Shown piece by piece: positions 7,255 through 16,212 of a stretch of 64,000 nucleotides of DNA. Positions within the stretch are counted from its first letter, which is position 1, and each line of letters opens with the position of its first letter. The notes beneath the pieces were generated by a model. It was given only the letters and a program-made list of their open reading frames with translations. It had not been told where the DNA came from and searched no databases. The DNA is from GWE2-40-63 sp050251815. GTDB taxonomy: Bacteria; Bacteroidota; Bacteroidia; Bacteroidales; SZUA-534. Position numbers and translations under genes: made by a program. Location: the NCBI GenBank assembly GCA_050251815.1, contig JBFWMB010000006.1:1-64000 (forward strand). The letters are read 5' to 3'.

Positions 7255-8814
7255 TTATTCGTCTTTAGGTCCTAGGTTAATTTGCTTACGCATGATTCCT
7301 ATTTCAGCTACCAAAAGTGCGGTAAACACAATCAGGAATAAAAAGAAGGTAACTTTAACCGCCATGGTATCAATTTGAGACACCGCAGCAACCGTTGGCA
7401 TAATATCCTGAATTACCCACGGTTGACGGCCTAATTCAGCCACAATCCAGCCACACTGCGATGCAATATAAGCCAAAGGAATTGTCACAAAAGCCAGGCG
7501 CAAAAACCATTTTTGATGCTCAATCTGCTCTTTATAAACAAAGTACAAAGCCAAAATAAAGACAAGCATAAACCAAAAGGCCAGCGCCACCATAATATGG
7601 AAACTATAAAAAGTAAGGGGCACATTGGGAATAATGCTGGCCGGATCGTTTAAAAAGCCATAACCAAAATACTGGAAATTCTCTTCCAAAGTAAGCAAGC
7701 TGGCTTGCTGTAAACTGTCGTTCCCTGCATCTTTCGCCTCTTTATAAGTGGCCAGCGCATTTAAAGCAGTTTTACCACGCATCATTTTTTCCTCAGCCGA
7801 AAGTGCCGTTTGTGTCTGACCATTTTCATCCACATACGTGTATCCGCCTTCAACAATATCTTTTATTCCGGGAACAAAGGCATCGGCATTACGGTAACCT
7901 AAAAACGACAACAATTTAGGAACTTCAATTTTAAAATGATGAGCTTCCTGATCGTTGTTATATTTTTTTTCGTTGTTTAATACTCCAAAAACAATGATGC
8001 CAGCTCCTTCCTGTCCTTCGTACAAACCTTCCATAACTGCAAGTTTCATGGGCTGCTTTTGTGCCACCTGATAAGCAGAACCGTCGCCTGACCAAACCAG
8101 ATACAAACTGCTTGTTAAACCGAAAACAGAAGCCACTATAATACTTCGCTTACTGAATAAAACATGGCGCTTACGTAACAGAAACCAGGCACTGATGCCC
8201 ACTACAAAAATTGCTGCCAACACATATGCTGAAGTAATGGTGTGCAGAAATTTATTGATGGCCACCGGCGATAGGGCCACATCCCAGAAATTCATCATTT
8301 CGTTTCGTGCCGTATCAGGATTAAACTTCATTCCAACCGGAAACTGCATCCAACCATTGGCAATAAGAATCCACAATGCTGAAAGGTTTGCCCCAAAAGC
8401 AGTAAGCCAGCTCGAGAGCAAATGGAATTTCTTACTAACCTTGTTCCAACCAAAGAACATGACCGCAATAAAGGTACTTTCCATAAAGAAAGCCATGATT
8501 CCTTCAATGGCCAGCGGGGCTCCAAAAATATCGCCCACAAACCAGGAGTAGTTACTCCAGTTGGTACCAAATTCAAACTCCAGAATAATACCGGTTGAAA
8601 CTCCAATGGCAAAATTAATCCCGAAAAGAGTCATCCAGAATTTTGTAATTCGTTTCCATTCCGGATTACCAGTACGAACATAGATGGTTTCCATAATGGC
8701 CACTATAAAAGCCAGCCCCAGGGTTAAGGGCACAAACAACCAGTGATACATGGCGGTAAGCGCAAATTGCCCCCGCGACCAGTCCACCAGCGACAAATCT
8801 AAATTCTCAATCAT
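7255..8814 (-). CDS. cydA: Cytochrome bd quinol oxidase subunit I
   Basis: A 519-residue haem-binding subunit of cytochrome bd. The N-terminal haem ligand is in MYHWLFVPLTLGL (H24), and GWIVAELGRQPWVIQ near residue 465 is the typical quinol/haem-side signature. The periplasmic Q-loop region (about 250-375) is long, as in E. coli CydA (522 residues), and contains KLLSFLGYRNADAFVPGI, equivalent to the quinol-binding loop. It is the second gene of DUF4492-cydA-cydB-cydX-like, only 6 bases after DUF4492. Confidence 0.97.
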   Translation of the reverse strand: MIENLDLSLVDWSRGQFALTAMYHWLFVPLTLGLAFIVAIMETIYVRTGNPEWKRITKFWMTLFGINFAIGVSTGIILEFEFGTNWSNYSWFVGDIFGAPLAIEGIMAFFMESTFIAVMFFGWNKVSKKFHLLSSWLTAFGANLSALWILIANGWMQFPVGMKFNPDTARNEMMNFWDVALSPVAINKFLHTITSAYVLAAIFVVGISAWFLLRKRHVLFSKRSIIVASVFGLTSSLYLVWSGDGSAYQVAQKQPMKLAVMEGLYEGQEGAGIIVFGVLNNEKKYNNDQEAHHFKIEVPKLLSFLGYRNADAFVPGIKDIVEGGYTYVDENGQTQTALSAEEKMMRGKTALNALATYKEAKDAGNDSLQQASLLTLEENFQYFGYGFLNDPASIIPNVPLTFYSFHIMVALAFWFMLVFILALYFVYKEQIEHQKWFLRLAFVTIPLAYIASQCGWIVAELGRQPWVIQDIMPTVAAVSQIDTMAVKVTFFLFLIVFTALLVAEIGIMRKQINLGPKDE

Positions 8815-8820
8815 ATGGCG

Positions 8821-9039
8821 TTATTTTGGTGATGTTAATTGTTCAATTACATAGTCCGACCGCTCCGCGTCATTTTCAAATTTGCTTTCCAAAAAATCCG
8901 GAAAGAAAAATAGTTTTAACACGGCAAACATTACAATTAGTTTTATAATAATGATGGCCCAGAGTTTCCGTCCCACAGTCATGCTTGCAAAGCCCTCGTA
9001 ATAAAAACGGAAAACACGGATAAATATATTTTTACTCAT
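8821..9039 (-). CDS. DUF4492 small membrane protein, cyd operon leader gene
   Basis: A 72-residue protein beginning MSKNIFIRVFRFYYEGFASM with one hydrophobic helix (about 30-47, IIIIKLIVMFAVLKLFFF) and a charged tail. This is the DUF4492 family, which in Bacteroidota and Campylobacterota is regularly encoded directly before cydA. Its role is unknown; a part in assembly or stability of cytochrome bd is a guess from linkage. It is the first gene of the operon, so the operon promoter lies between 9040 and about 9250. Confidence 0.85.
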   Translation of the reverse strand: MSKNIFIRVFRFYYEGFASMTVGRKLWAIIIIKLIVMFAVLKLFFFPDFLESKFENDAERSDYVIEQLTSPK

Positions 9040-9334
9040 TATACGGTTGATTATTTTGAGCCATAAAATTAACCATTTTCAACGGAGCTGCCTTTTTTAA
9101 TTTCATCTTTTTTAACAGCAAATGCCGCATCATACAAAATACGTATACGACAACCGTATCCCATACTTAACATAAAACCACATCACGAGACTACGATTGA
9201 CTGTTATACAGTAATTTAATTAGTGAATTCAGCTTGAAAATTAGGTTTTGACAATTATATTTCAAATTGTACTTTAGTACTTTGAAAAAATAAGAATAGG
9301 CATCAATCTATTACTCTTATAAAAGTATTCAAGC
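9040..9334. other. Divergent intergenic region (cyd operon / glycosyltransferases)
   Basis: 295 bases without a gene separate the cyd operon from the + strand glycosyltransferases. They should hold both promoters. A GTACTTTAGTAC repeat lies at 9269-9280 and a short ACTGT-tat-ACAGT at 9200-9212. No clean -33/-7 pair and no Fnr-type site (TTGAY-N4-RTCAA) was recognised. Confidence 0.35.
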
Positions 9335-10561
9335 TTGAATAAACGTGTTTTATACCTTTCGTACGATGGAATGACGGACCCCTTGGGGCAATCGCAAGTT
9401 ATTCCATACCTGGGCGGCCTTTCGGCCAAAGGACATCAGATTTGGCTTATAAGTGCCGAAAAAAACGATGCGTTTGTCCAACATCAGCAAAAAATAAGCG
9501 CGCTTTTGCAGCAGCACAACATTCATTGGTTTCCAATACCTTATACCAAAAAGCCTCCCATTCTTTCCACTGTGATCGATATCATCAGGCTTCGGCGAAA
9601 AGCAAAGATGTTGGTAAAAAAAAACAACATTGAACTGGTACATTGCCGCAGCTACATAACTGCTTTTGTTGGTTTACATCTGAAGAAAAAAGGGATTCAT
9701 TTTATTTTCGACATGCGCGGGTTCTGGGCCGATGAACGGGTTGACGGGAACCTTTGGAACCTAAATCACCCGATTTACCGCCTGGTTTACCGCTTTTTTA
9801 AACGGCGCGAAAGACAATTTTTAACATCGGCCGATGCTGTGGTAAGCTTAACGGAAAATGCCAAAAAGGAAATGTTGCAATGGAATATTCCCGGGCTCAT
9901 ACCGGATAAAATCTATGTTATTCCCTGTTGTGCCGATTTAGATTTTTTTAATTACAATCAAATCGAAAACACAATCAGCAAAAAGTGGCGCAATAAACTT
10001 AACATTTCACCGGAAATCTTTGTTTTGAGTTATTTAGGCTCTGTGGGAACCTGGTACCTGGCGGAAGAAATGCTGGCATTTTATAAAGAACTGCTGACAC
10101 AAAAGCCCGAAAGCTGTTTTTTGTTTATTACCAAAGATTCGCCTGATGCAATTCAACATCTGGCATCCCAACAGGGAATTCCCCTTGAAAAAATCCGTAT
10201 TCAGCCTGCTGAAAGGGAACAGGTTCCTGAATTGCTTACTATAAGCAACGCCAGCATATTCTTTATTAAACCGGCTTATTCAAAAAAAGCCTCCTCACCT
10301 ACCAAGCTGGCCGAGTTAATGGGATTGGGCATTCCGATAATTGCGAACAGCGGCGTGGGCGATGTGGAAAGCATTATACTACAAAATCCTTTGGGAATCT
10401 TGATTCACGAGTTTAATTCACCGGCATATGGTTTTGCTTTAAAAGAACTTGAGCAGCTCCATACCACAGAAAAGCATAAAACCCGTCAATTGGCATGCGA
10501 ATATTTTTCACTTGACCGAGGAATTGCTATTTTTGACTCCATCTATCAGAAATTACTTTGA
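9335..10561 (+). CDS. Glycosyltransferase, GT-B fold (GT4-like)
   Basis: A 408-residue GT-B glycosyltransferase likely acting in surface polysaccharide synthesis. The N-terminal domain begins KRVLYLSYDGMTDPLGQSQV, a common start of this GT4-like group, with HCRSY and FDMRGFWADER further on. The C-terminal donor-binding half carries SPTKLAELMGLGIPIIANSG with the E-x7-E-type region. The TTG at 9335 is chosen because the conserved YLSYDG block lies before the first ATG. The stop overlaps the TTG start of the next glycosyltransferase (TTGA at 10558-10561), implying translational coupling. Donor and acceptor cannot be predicted. Confidence 0.88.
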   Translation: MNKRVLYLSYDGMTDPLGQSQVIPYLGGLSAKGHQIWLISAEKNDAFVQHQQKISALLQQHNIHWFPIPYTKKPPILSTVIDIIRLRRKAKMLVKKNNIELVHCRSYITAFVGLHLKKKGIHFIFDMRGFWADERVDGNLWNLNHPIYRLVYRFFKRRERQFLTSADAVVSLTENAKKEMLQWNIPGLIPDKIYVIPCCADLDFFNYNQIENTISKKWRNKLNISPEIFVLSYLGSVGTWYLAEEMLAFYKELLTQKPESCFLFITKDSPDAIQHLASQQGIPLEKIRIQPAEREQVPELLTISNASIFFIKPAYSKKASSPTKLAELMGLGIPIIANSGVGDVESIILQNPLGILIHEFNSPAYGFALKELEQLHTTEKHKTRQLACEYFSLDRGIAIFDSIYQKLL

Positions 10562-11640
10562 AAACAAAATTACTTTATATTGCTCCGCACCGGCCAGGCC
10601 GTTCGCCCGGCCAGCGCTTTCGATTTGAGCAGTTCATGGCCCATCTTCGGGAACAGGGTTTCGATATTACATATTCATTTCTGTTAAATAGTATCGACGA
10701 CAAAATATTCTATCAAAAAGGCAATTATTTGGTAAAACTATTTATCGGTCTTAAGGGCTTGTTAATTAGAACCCGGGATTGGTTAAGGGCCGGAAGGTTT
10801 GATATTATCCTGGTTTATCGCGAAGCTCATTTTATTGGCACAACCTTTTTTGAAAAACGTTTTGCACGCAGCCGTGCCAAACTGGTATTCGATTTTGACG
10901 ATGCTATATGGTTAAACGACACCAGTGAGGCCAACAGCAACCTAAGCTGGTTAAAAAAACCGGAGAAAACCGGAGAAATTATACAGCTAAGCGACCTGGT
11001 AATTGCCGGTAACAAATACCTGGCCGATTATGCCCGTATATTTACCAACGATGTTATTATTATACCAACCAGTATCGACACCAATTACCACAAACCCCAA
11101 CCCCTTGCTAAAAATAACCCGGTGTGTATTGGCTGGACTGGTAGTTCAACCACGATAAAACATTTTCAGGATGCTTTGCCCTGGTTAAGCCGCTTAAAAG
11201 AAAAATATGGCAATAATATCACCTTCAAGGTCATTGTAGATGCTAAAATGTCGTGGCCTGAACTGGGAATAATAAGCACTCAATGGAATAAACGAACCGA
11301 AATACAGGAACTCAACACTATAGACATTGGCATTATGCCGCTGCCCGACGACCCATGGAGCCGTGGAAAATGTGCTTTTAAAGGCCTTCAGTACATGGCC
11401 CTGGAAAAACCTGCCGTAATGAGTCCAGTGGGCGTAAACAACGATTTGATAATTGACAACGAAAACGGCTTTTTAGCGGCAGACGAAAATGAGTGGATAA
11501 GCAAAATATCAGCATTGATTGAATCCGAAGGTTTGCGAATCAGAATCGGAAAAGCAGGAAGAAAAACAGTGGTAGATTCCTATTCAGTAGAAGTTCAAAA
11601 AGTAATTCTGTGTGATATATTAAAATCATTAGTGCACTAA
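10558..11640 (+). CDS. Glycosyltransferase, GT-B fold, coupled to the previous one
   Basis: A 360-residue GT-B-type glycosyltransferase. It starts with KTKLLYIAPHRPGRSPGQRF, has FDFDDAIW near residue 115 and, in the donor half, KGLQYMALEKPAVMSPVGVNNDLI. The TTG start shares four bases with the preceding stop. This and the preceding gene form a two-gene unit, so they probably add successive sugars to one product. No flippase, polymerase or sugar-nucleotide genes are adjacent, so the product is unknown. Confidence 0.85.
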   Translation: MKTKLLYIAPHRPGRSPGQRFRFEQFMAHLREQGFDITYSFLLNSIDDKIFYQKGNYLVKLFIGLKGLLIRTRDWLRAGRFDIILVYREAHFIGTTFFEKRFARSRAKLVFDFDDAIWLNDTSEANSNLSWLKKPEKTGEIIQLSDLVIAGNKYLADYARIFTNDVIIIPTSIDTNYHKPQPLAKNNPVCIGWTGSSTTIKHFQDALPWLSRLKEKYGNNITFKVIVDAKMSWPELGIISTQWNKRTEIQELNTIDIGIMPLPDDPWSRGKCAFKGLQYMALEKPAVMSPVGVNNDLIIDNENGFLAADENEWISKISALIESEGLRIRIGKAGRKTVVDSYSVEVQKVILCDILKSLVH

Positions 11641-11698
11641 GTTAGCGTGTCAAAAAAAGGATTGAACGCATCGAGCCATTAGGCTATCCCTTAAAAAA

Positions 11699-12514
11699 CT
11701 AATCAAGGGTTGCACCACATTTAGAGCAAAATAGCGCATCAGTTTCATGCCCTTCCTTTAAGCAACGCTTGCACACCCTTATACTTTTTCGATGTTCATT
11801 CTGATGAACCCTTCCCATTTCGGCTGTTACAATACCCGTAGGAACGGCAATAATAGCATAGCCCAGAATCATAATAAAACTGGCAAGAAACTGACCAATC
11901 ACCGTTTGTGGAGTAATATCGCCATAACCCACGGTTGTTATAGTTACGATTACCCAATACATGCTTTTGGGAATACTCTGGTAGCCATTTTCGGGTCCTT
12001 CGACCAAATACATGGCGGCTCCCAAAATAATTACAATCATTAAAACCGCATATAAAAAGACGCTTATTTTAAAACGACTGGCCCGTAATGCCTTCGCAAT
12101 AAGATTTCCTTCGGATGTATAGCGATTTAGTTTCAAAACCCTGAAAATACGCAATAAGCGTAAAGCTCTAATAACCATTAAACCATGAGCCCCTGAAATA
12201 AATAAATCAAGATAGGTTGGTAAAAAAGCCAGTAAATCAATGATTCCAAAAAAAGAAAAAATGAACTTTCGGGGTTTACTCACTATCCAAATTCGAACAA
12301 AGTATTCAAGCGTAAATAAAAAAGTAACCAACCACTCAAAGGCTTTTAAATAAACCCCAAAAGTTTCTTTTATTGAACTAACACTCTCAAGTATTACAGC
12401 AAGAATACTCAACAAGATAAGTACAATTATCACTACATCGAATTGTTTTCCGGAACGGGTATCCGCTTCAAATATTATTTTGTAAAGTCGTTGTTTCATC
12501 TGACCTTTATCCAT
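11699..12514 (-). CDS. Voltage-gated-type potassium channel with C-terminal zinc ribbon
   Basis: A 271-residue six-helix ion channel. The S4 segment carries regularly spaced arginines (RALRLLRIFRVLK, about 116-128), and the pore loop has the K+ selectivity filter TVGYGD (194-199). The C-terminal cytosolic tail ends in CxxC...CxxC (CKRC and CSKC), a small zinc ribbon, instead of the usual coiled coil or cyclic-nucleotide domain. It should tetramerise in the inner membrane. It is convergent with the glycosyltransferases and stands alone. A second methionine (residue 6) is a possible start. Confidence 0.92.
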   Translation of the reverse strand: MDKGQMKQRLYKIIFEADTRSGKQFDVVIIVLILLSILAVILESVSSIKETFGVYLKAFEWLVTFLFTLEYFVRIWIVSKPRKFIFSFFGIIDLLAFLPTYLDLFISGAHGLMVIRALRLLRIFRVLKLNRYTSEGNLIAKALRASRFKISVFLYAVLMIVIILGAAMYLVEGPENGYQSIPKSMYWVIVTITTVGYGDITPQTVIGQFLASFIMILGYAIIAVPTGIVTAEMGRVHQNEHRKSIRVCKRCLKEGHETDALFCSKCGATLD

Positions 12515-12638
12515 ATAATCAACATTTTATATAACTTGTACTTGTCCAATCAACAAATATATGCAACAAATGTATGTATCTGCTAAACTTATGGGAGAAC
12601 AATATTTGATACAATGACAAAGAATACTGATAATTTGT

Positions 12639-12646
12639 TAATTTTG
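12639..12646 (+). promoter_or_regulatory. Possible -7 element before lipoprotein gene
   Basis: TAATTTTG matches the TAnnTTTG consensus but lies only 9 bases before the ATG at 12655 and lacks a clear -33. If used, the mRNA would be almost leaderless or begin translation at the later Met (12664). Confidence 0.25.
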
Positions 12647-12654
12647 GTTTAATT

Positions 12655-13131
12655 ATGCAAATCATGAATTATTTAAGTCGCTTTATTTGGATTTTACCTT
12701 TGGTTTTGCTTCTCGCTTCGTGCCACAAGTCGGGTAAGGAAATTACCAGGGTTGAAGCAGCAAAACCTGAGCTAAAAAAGCCGGAAGAAAGCAAATCAAA
12801 AGCACCAATGGTTTACGAACGCTTCGATTCTTTTTCTAAAAAGTTTCATTCCGACAGTTTATTTCAGATAAAAAGGGTGAAGTTCCCCATAAATGGGTAT
12901 TCTGTAGACCCTGAAGGCAATGAGGCTTCGTGGGATAAAAGCACCTGGCTTATGCATCGCATGCCAATCCAGAATATTGATACGACTACATTCAAAGTAG
13001 TAATTACCGAGCAACCAGGAGTCCGAATAGAAGAAGTTTTTATCGAGGGCAGTGGTTTTAGAACCCGGCGGGTGTTTACCCAAATAAAAGGCAAATGGTA
13101 TTTAACTTCATTCATCGATGAGCAAATGTAA
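12655..13131 (+). CDS. Lipoprotein, DUF4348-like
   Basis: A 158-residue protein with a lipoprotein signal peptide ending LLLASC. The mature part has a low-complexity Lys/Glu/Pro linker and then a domain with FDSFSKKFHSDSLFQIKRVKFPI, which resembles the DUF4348 family of Bacteroidota lipoproteins (pattern F..F...F..D..LQ..R..FP). Function is unknown. The assignment is from memory of the family pattern and is moderate. It is followed 18 bases later by the comM-like gene on the same strand. Confidence 0.65.
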   Translation: MQIMNYLSRFIWILPLVLLLASCHKSGKEITRVEAAKPELKKPEESKSKAPMVYERFDSFSKKFHSDSLFQIKRVKFPINGYSVDPEGNEASWDKSTWLMHRMPIQNIDTTTFKVVITEQPGVRIEEVFIEGSGFRTRRVFTQIKGKWYLTSFIDEQM

Positions 13132-13149
13132 CCCCTAAATAAGGCGAAC

Positions 13150-14688
13150 ATGTTGGTTAAAACTTTTGGTTCGGCTGTTTTTGGCATTAACGCCACCACC
13201 ATTACGGTTGAAGTAAACATATCGATTGGTGCGACTTTTCATTTGGTCGGTTTGCCCGATAATGCCGTTAAAGAAAGCCAGCAACGGATTAATGCCGCCT
13301 TAAAAAACAACAAGTTGGATTTTCCGGGGAAAAAATTTGTTATTAATATGGCTCCTGCCGACATACGCAAAGAAGGCAGCGCCTACGATCTAACCCTGGC
13401 CATTGGTATTCTGGCCGCATCGGGTCAGATAATTTCCGATGAACTCGATAAATATATCATCATGGGCGAATTGTCGCTCGATGGCAGTCTGCAACCCATT
13501 AAAGGAGCCTTACCCATTGCTATTAAAGCCCGCGAAGAAGGATTTAAGGGATTTATTCTACCGATTCAAAATGCACGTGAAGCTGCTGTGGTAAATAACT
13601 TGGCCGTTTACGGCGCAGAAAATATTATCGAAGTGGTTGATTTCCTCAATAAAATGAAGGAACTTGAACCCATGCGGGTTGACACGCGCGAGGAATTTAA
13701 CAACAGTACAAAAAGTTACGATACCGACTTCGCTGATGTGCGGGGACAGGAGAACGTGAAAAGGGCTATGGAAATTGCCGCCGCCGGAAATCACAACATT
13801 ATAATGATTGGTCCGCCCGGTGCCGGTAAAACCATGCTCGCCAAAAGGGTAGCTTCTATTTTACCTCCCTTCACTTTGCAGGAAGCCCTGGAAACAACCA
13901 AAATACATTCCGTTGCCGGGAAAATTGAAAAAGACACTTCGCTGATGACCCTTCGCCCCTTTCGCAGCCCTCATCATACAATCAGTGATGTAGCACTTGT
14001 CGGTGGTGGAACTTATCCCCAGCCCGGTGAAATATCGCTGGCTCATAACGGCGTACTTTTTCTCGACGAATTGCCGGAGTTTCAACGCACCGTACTTGAA
14101 GTTATGCGGCAACCGCTCGAAGATCGCGTAATTACCATTTCGCGGGCAAAATTCTCGGTAGAATATCCAGCCAGCTTTATGCTGGTGGCCAGCATGAACC
14201 CGTGTCCCTGCGGCTATTATAACCATCCCGAGAAAGATTGTGTTTGCTCCCCAGGCATCCGGCAGAAATATTTAAACAAAATATCAGGTCCCTTGCTCGA
14301 CCGTATCGACATTCATATTGAAGTAATTCCTGTGCCCTTTGAAAAACTTTCGGGCAAGGAGGCCCTTGAAAACAGCAATACCATCCGTGAACGCGTAAGC
14401 AAAGCCCGCGTAATTCAGCAGGAACGCTTTGCTGGTATTCCGACCATTTATAATAACGCACAAATGAACACCAAACTTATCCGGAAATATTGCCAGCTCG
14501 ACGCCACCGGTTCACAACTCATTAAAACAGCCATGGAAAAAGTGGGCTTAAGTGCCCGTGCTTATGACCGGATATTAAAAGTATCGCGTACCATTGCCGA
14601 TTTGGAAGCTTGTGAGAACATACAGCCGCATCATTTGGCTGAAGCCATTCAATACCGAAGTCTTGACCGCGACAGTTGGGGAACCTGA
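13150..14688 (+). CDS. comM: YifB/ComM family Mg-chelatase-like AAA+ ATPase
   Basis: A 512-residue protein of the ComM/YifB family. In naturally transformable bacteria ComM is a hexameric helicase promoting branch migration during integration of foreign DNA. The domains are an N-terminal Lon-like S5-fold (1-165), an AAA+ Mg-chelatase ATPase with Walker A GPPGAGKT (221-228) and Walker B GVLFLDELPEF (about 301-311), the cysteine cluster CPCGYYNHPEKDCVC, and a C-terminal Mg_chelatase_C domain. Length is standard. The family is widespread also in non-competent bacteria, so competence cannot be inferred. Confidence 0.95.
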   Translation: MLVKTFGSAVFGINATTITVEVNISIGATFHLVGLPDNAVKESQQRINAALKNNKLDFPGKKFVINMAPADIRKEGSAYDLTLAIGILAASGQIISDELDKYIIMGELSLDGSLQPIKGALPIAIKAREEGFKGFILPIQNAREAAVVNNLAVYGAENIIEVVDFLNKMKELEPMRVDTREEFNNSTKSYDTDFADVRGQENVKRAMEIAAAGNHNIIMIGPPGAGKTMLAKRVASILPPFTLQEALETTKIHSVAGKIEKDTSLMTLRPFRSPHHTISDVALVGGGTYPQPGEISLAHNGVLFLDELPEFQRTVLEVMRQPLEDRVITISRAKFSVEYPASFMLVASMNPCPCGYYNHPEKDCVCSPGIRQKYLNKISGPLLDRIDIHIEVIPVPFEKLSGKEALENSNTIRERVSKARVIQQERFAGIPTIYNNAQMNTKLIRKYCQLDATGSQLIKTAMEKVGLSARAYDRILKVSRTIADLEACENIQPHHLAEAIQYRSLDRDSWGT

Positions 14689-14696
14689 TGCAAAAA

Positions 14697-15428
14697 CTAT
14701 TTGTTTTCAGGCTGTTTGCTACCGCTGATAAACAGCATACTTCCCACCCTGTAATAGGTATAAACATGACCCAGTGAATGAAAAAGCTCAAGTATTTCTC
14801 CCGATGATACCGGCTTTCCAACTTCACCTTTTTTAAACAATAAATTCAGGTAGTTTCTACTTATTCTCCGATCGGTGGTAAGCACCGAAAACCCAAAGGT
14901 GCCGTGTGGCTTTAACACCCGTAAAGTTTCATTAATAAATTTTGATTTATCGTTAAACATGTGCACCATTCCAAAACCCATTACCTGATCAAACACCTCT
15001 TCATGAAACGGAAGTTGAAGCGCATCGGCCTGCAAAAACAGCAAGTTTATCGGCATTCTTTTATTCTGTTTAAGAATTCGCCTTTTACCTAATTGCAACA
15101 TACGCTCCGAGCTGTCGAGCAAAACCGCAGATACATTTAATTTAGCATATAATTCAGCCGTTTGCGAAAGACCACCGCAACCCACATCCAACCGCAAGGG
15201 TGCTTCTATTTCAAGCATTTGTTGTGCAAAATCGAAGTAATTACATGGCGTGGTTCCCCACATTATTTTATTATAGGTGTACCGACTAACCAGCCACTCG
15301 TAGGTACGGGCTTTAACATCGTAGGGTGAGGCTGTATTTGCATCCAGACAGGAATAAATATTATTTTGGGTAAGATGCAGCGGAGCTTTAATTATCCCTG
15401 CAGGCAATGATTTAATTGTTTCGTTCAT
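14697..15428 (-). CDS. Class I SAM-dependent methyltransferase
   Basis: A 243-residue methyltransferase of the Methyltransf_11/25 type. The SAM-binding motif I is LRLDVGCGGLSQT, motif II acidic VLLDSSERML, and a later QADALQLPFHEEVFDQVMGF segment is the usual motif IV region. The substrate is unknown. It is 72 bases downstream of a Crp/Fnr regulator gene on the same strand, with two inverted repeats in the gap. Confidence 0.85.
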   Translation of the reverse strand: MNETIKSLPAGIIKAPLHLTQNNIYSCLDANTASPYDVKARTYEWLVSRYTYNKIMWGTTPCNYFDFAQQMLEIEAPLRLDVGCGGLSQTAELYAKLNVSAVLLDSSERMLQLGKRRILKQNKRMPINLLFLQADALQLPFHEEVFDQVMGFGMVHMFNDKSKFINETLRVLKPHGTFGFSVLTTDRRISRNYLNLLFKKGEVGKPVSSGEILELFHSLGHVYTYYRVGSMLFISGSKQPENK

Positions 15429-15430
15429 CG

Positions 15431-15467
15431 ATTAAGAATTTTTTTTGCTGATGCAAAGATTCTTAAT
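15431..15467. repeat. Inverted repeat upstream of the methyltransferase gene
   Basis: ATTAAGAAT (15431-15439) and ATTCTTAAT (15459-15467) lie just before the methyltransferase start. It may be an operator or chance in AT-rich DNA. Confidence 0.3.
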
Positions 15468-15478
15468 ACAACACAAAT

Positions 15479-15502
15479 AAAACTTAACCTATGTTAAGTT
15501 TT
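15479..15502. terminator. Hairpin at the end of the Crp/Fnr gene
   Basis: AAAACTTAAC (15479-15488) and GTTAAGTTTT (15493-15502) form a perfect 10-bp stem with a 4-base loop that overlaps the stop codon of the regulator gene. It could be a weak terminator or an operator for the methyltransferase gene. Confidence 0.45.
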
Positions 15503-16079
15503 ACTGCTTCCCGGCCCGAATACGGCTTATACTCACATCGGTAGTATTCAGGTAACTGGCAATATGCTTTAAAGGGGCACGGTTGGTAATTCCCGGATAC
15601 TTCTTTTCAAGTTCCCAATACCTTTCTTTTGCTGACAGAAAACGCAAACTTTCGATGCGCTCCTGCTCCTCGAGCAGGCCAAAAATGGCTAGTTTACGCA
15701 CAGCCCTTTCCAAATCGGGATGTTTCAGGCACAATTGGTCGAAACGCGCATAAGGTAAAGAATAAACCTCCGAATCTTCGAGCAATTCAATGGCTTTATT
15801 CGAAGGAATTCCCTTGAACAGGCTGGCTGTAGCACCTACAAACTGATTCCCGACTGCAAAATAATCGGTTACGTCGCGGTCGTCACGGTAATAAAACACC
15901 CGGGCCAAACCCTTATGAAGGAAAAATATATTTTTAGCTATGCTACCCATCGAAAGCAAGACACTGTTTTTAGCCTGCTTTTTAAACGTAATTAACGATT
16001 CCAGTGCCGTTATTGACGCATCGGTTAAAGCACTTAGCTGTAATAGGGCACTAATAAGCGGGTTCTGATGCATGCACAC
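15501..16079 (-). CDS. Crp/Fnr family transcriptional regulator
   Basis: A 192-residue regulator with an N-terminal cyclic-nucleotide-binding-like beta roll (about 20-115, SLITFKKQAKNSVLLSMGSI, then FFLHKGLARVFYYRD) and a short C-terminal helix-turn-helix ending LKHIASYLNTTDVSISRIRA. This shortened form is typical of the many Bacteroidota Crp/Fnr proteins. There is no N-terminal cysteine cluster, so it is not an Fe-S Fnr. The methyltransferase gene downstream is the likely partner or target. Confidence 0.88.
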   Translation of the reverse strand: MCMHQNPLISALLQLSALTDASITALESLITFKKQAKNSVLLSMGSIAKNIFFLHKGLARVFYYRDDRDVTDYFAVGNQFVGATASLFKGIPSNKAIELLEDSEVYSLPYARFDQLCLKHPDLERAVRKLAIFGLLEEQERIESLRFLSAKERYWELEKKYPGITNRAPLKHIASYLNTTDVSISRIRAGKQ

Positions 16080-16212
16080 GATTTCTGCTTGTTTGCCACT
16101 ATAACTTATTTTGGTGCGAAAATGTTGTGGCGAATTACAATTAATTACCAGCTAATCATCTTGGTTTCCCAACAGCGTCTTATTGGGCACAGTCTCATTG
16201 TACCGACACTAC

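Noticed and set aside
9040..9334. Fnr/Crp operator for the cyd operon
   Set aside because: No TTGAY-N4-RTCAA or TGTGA-N6-TCACA was seen; only weak repeats are present.
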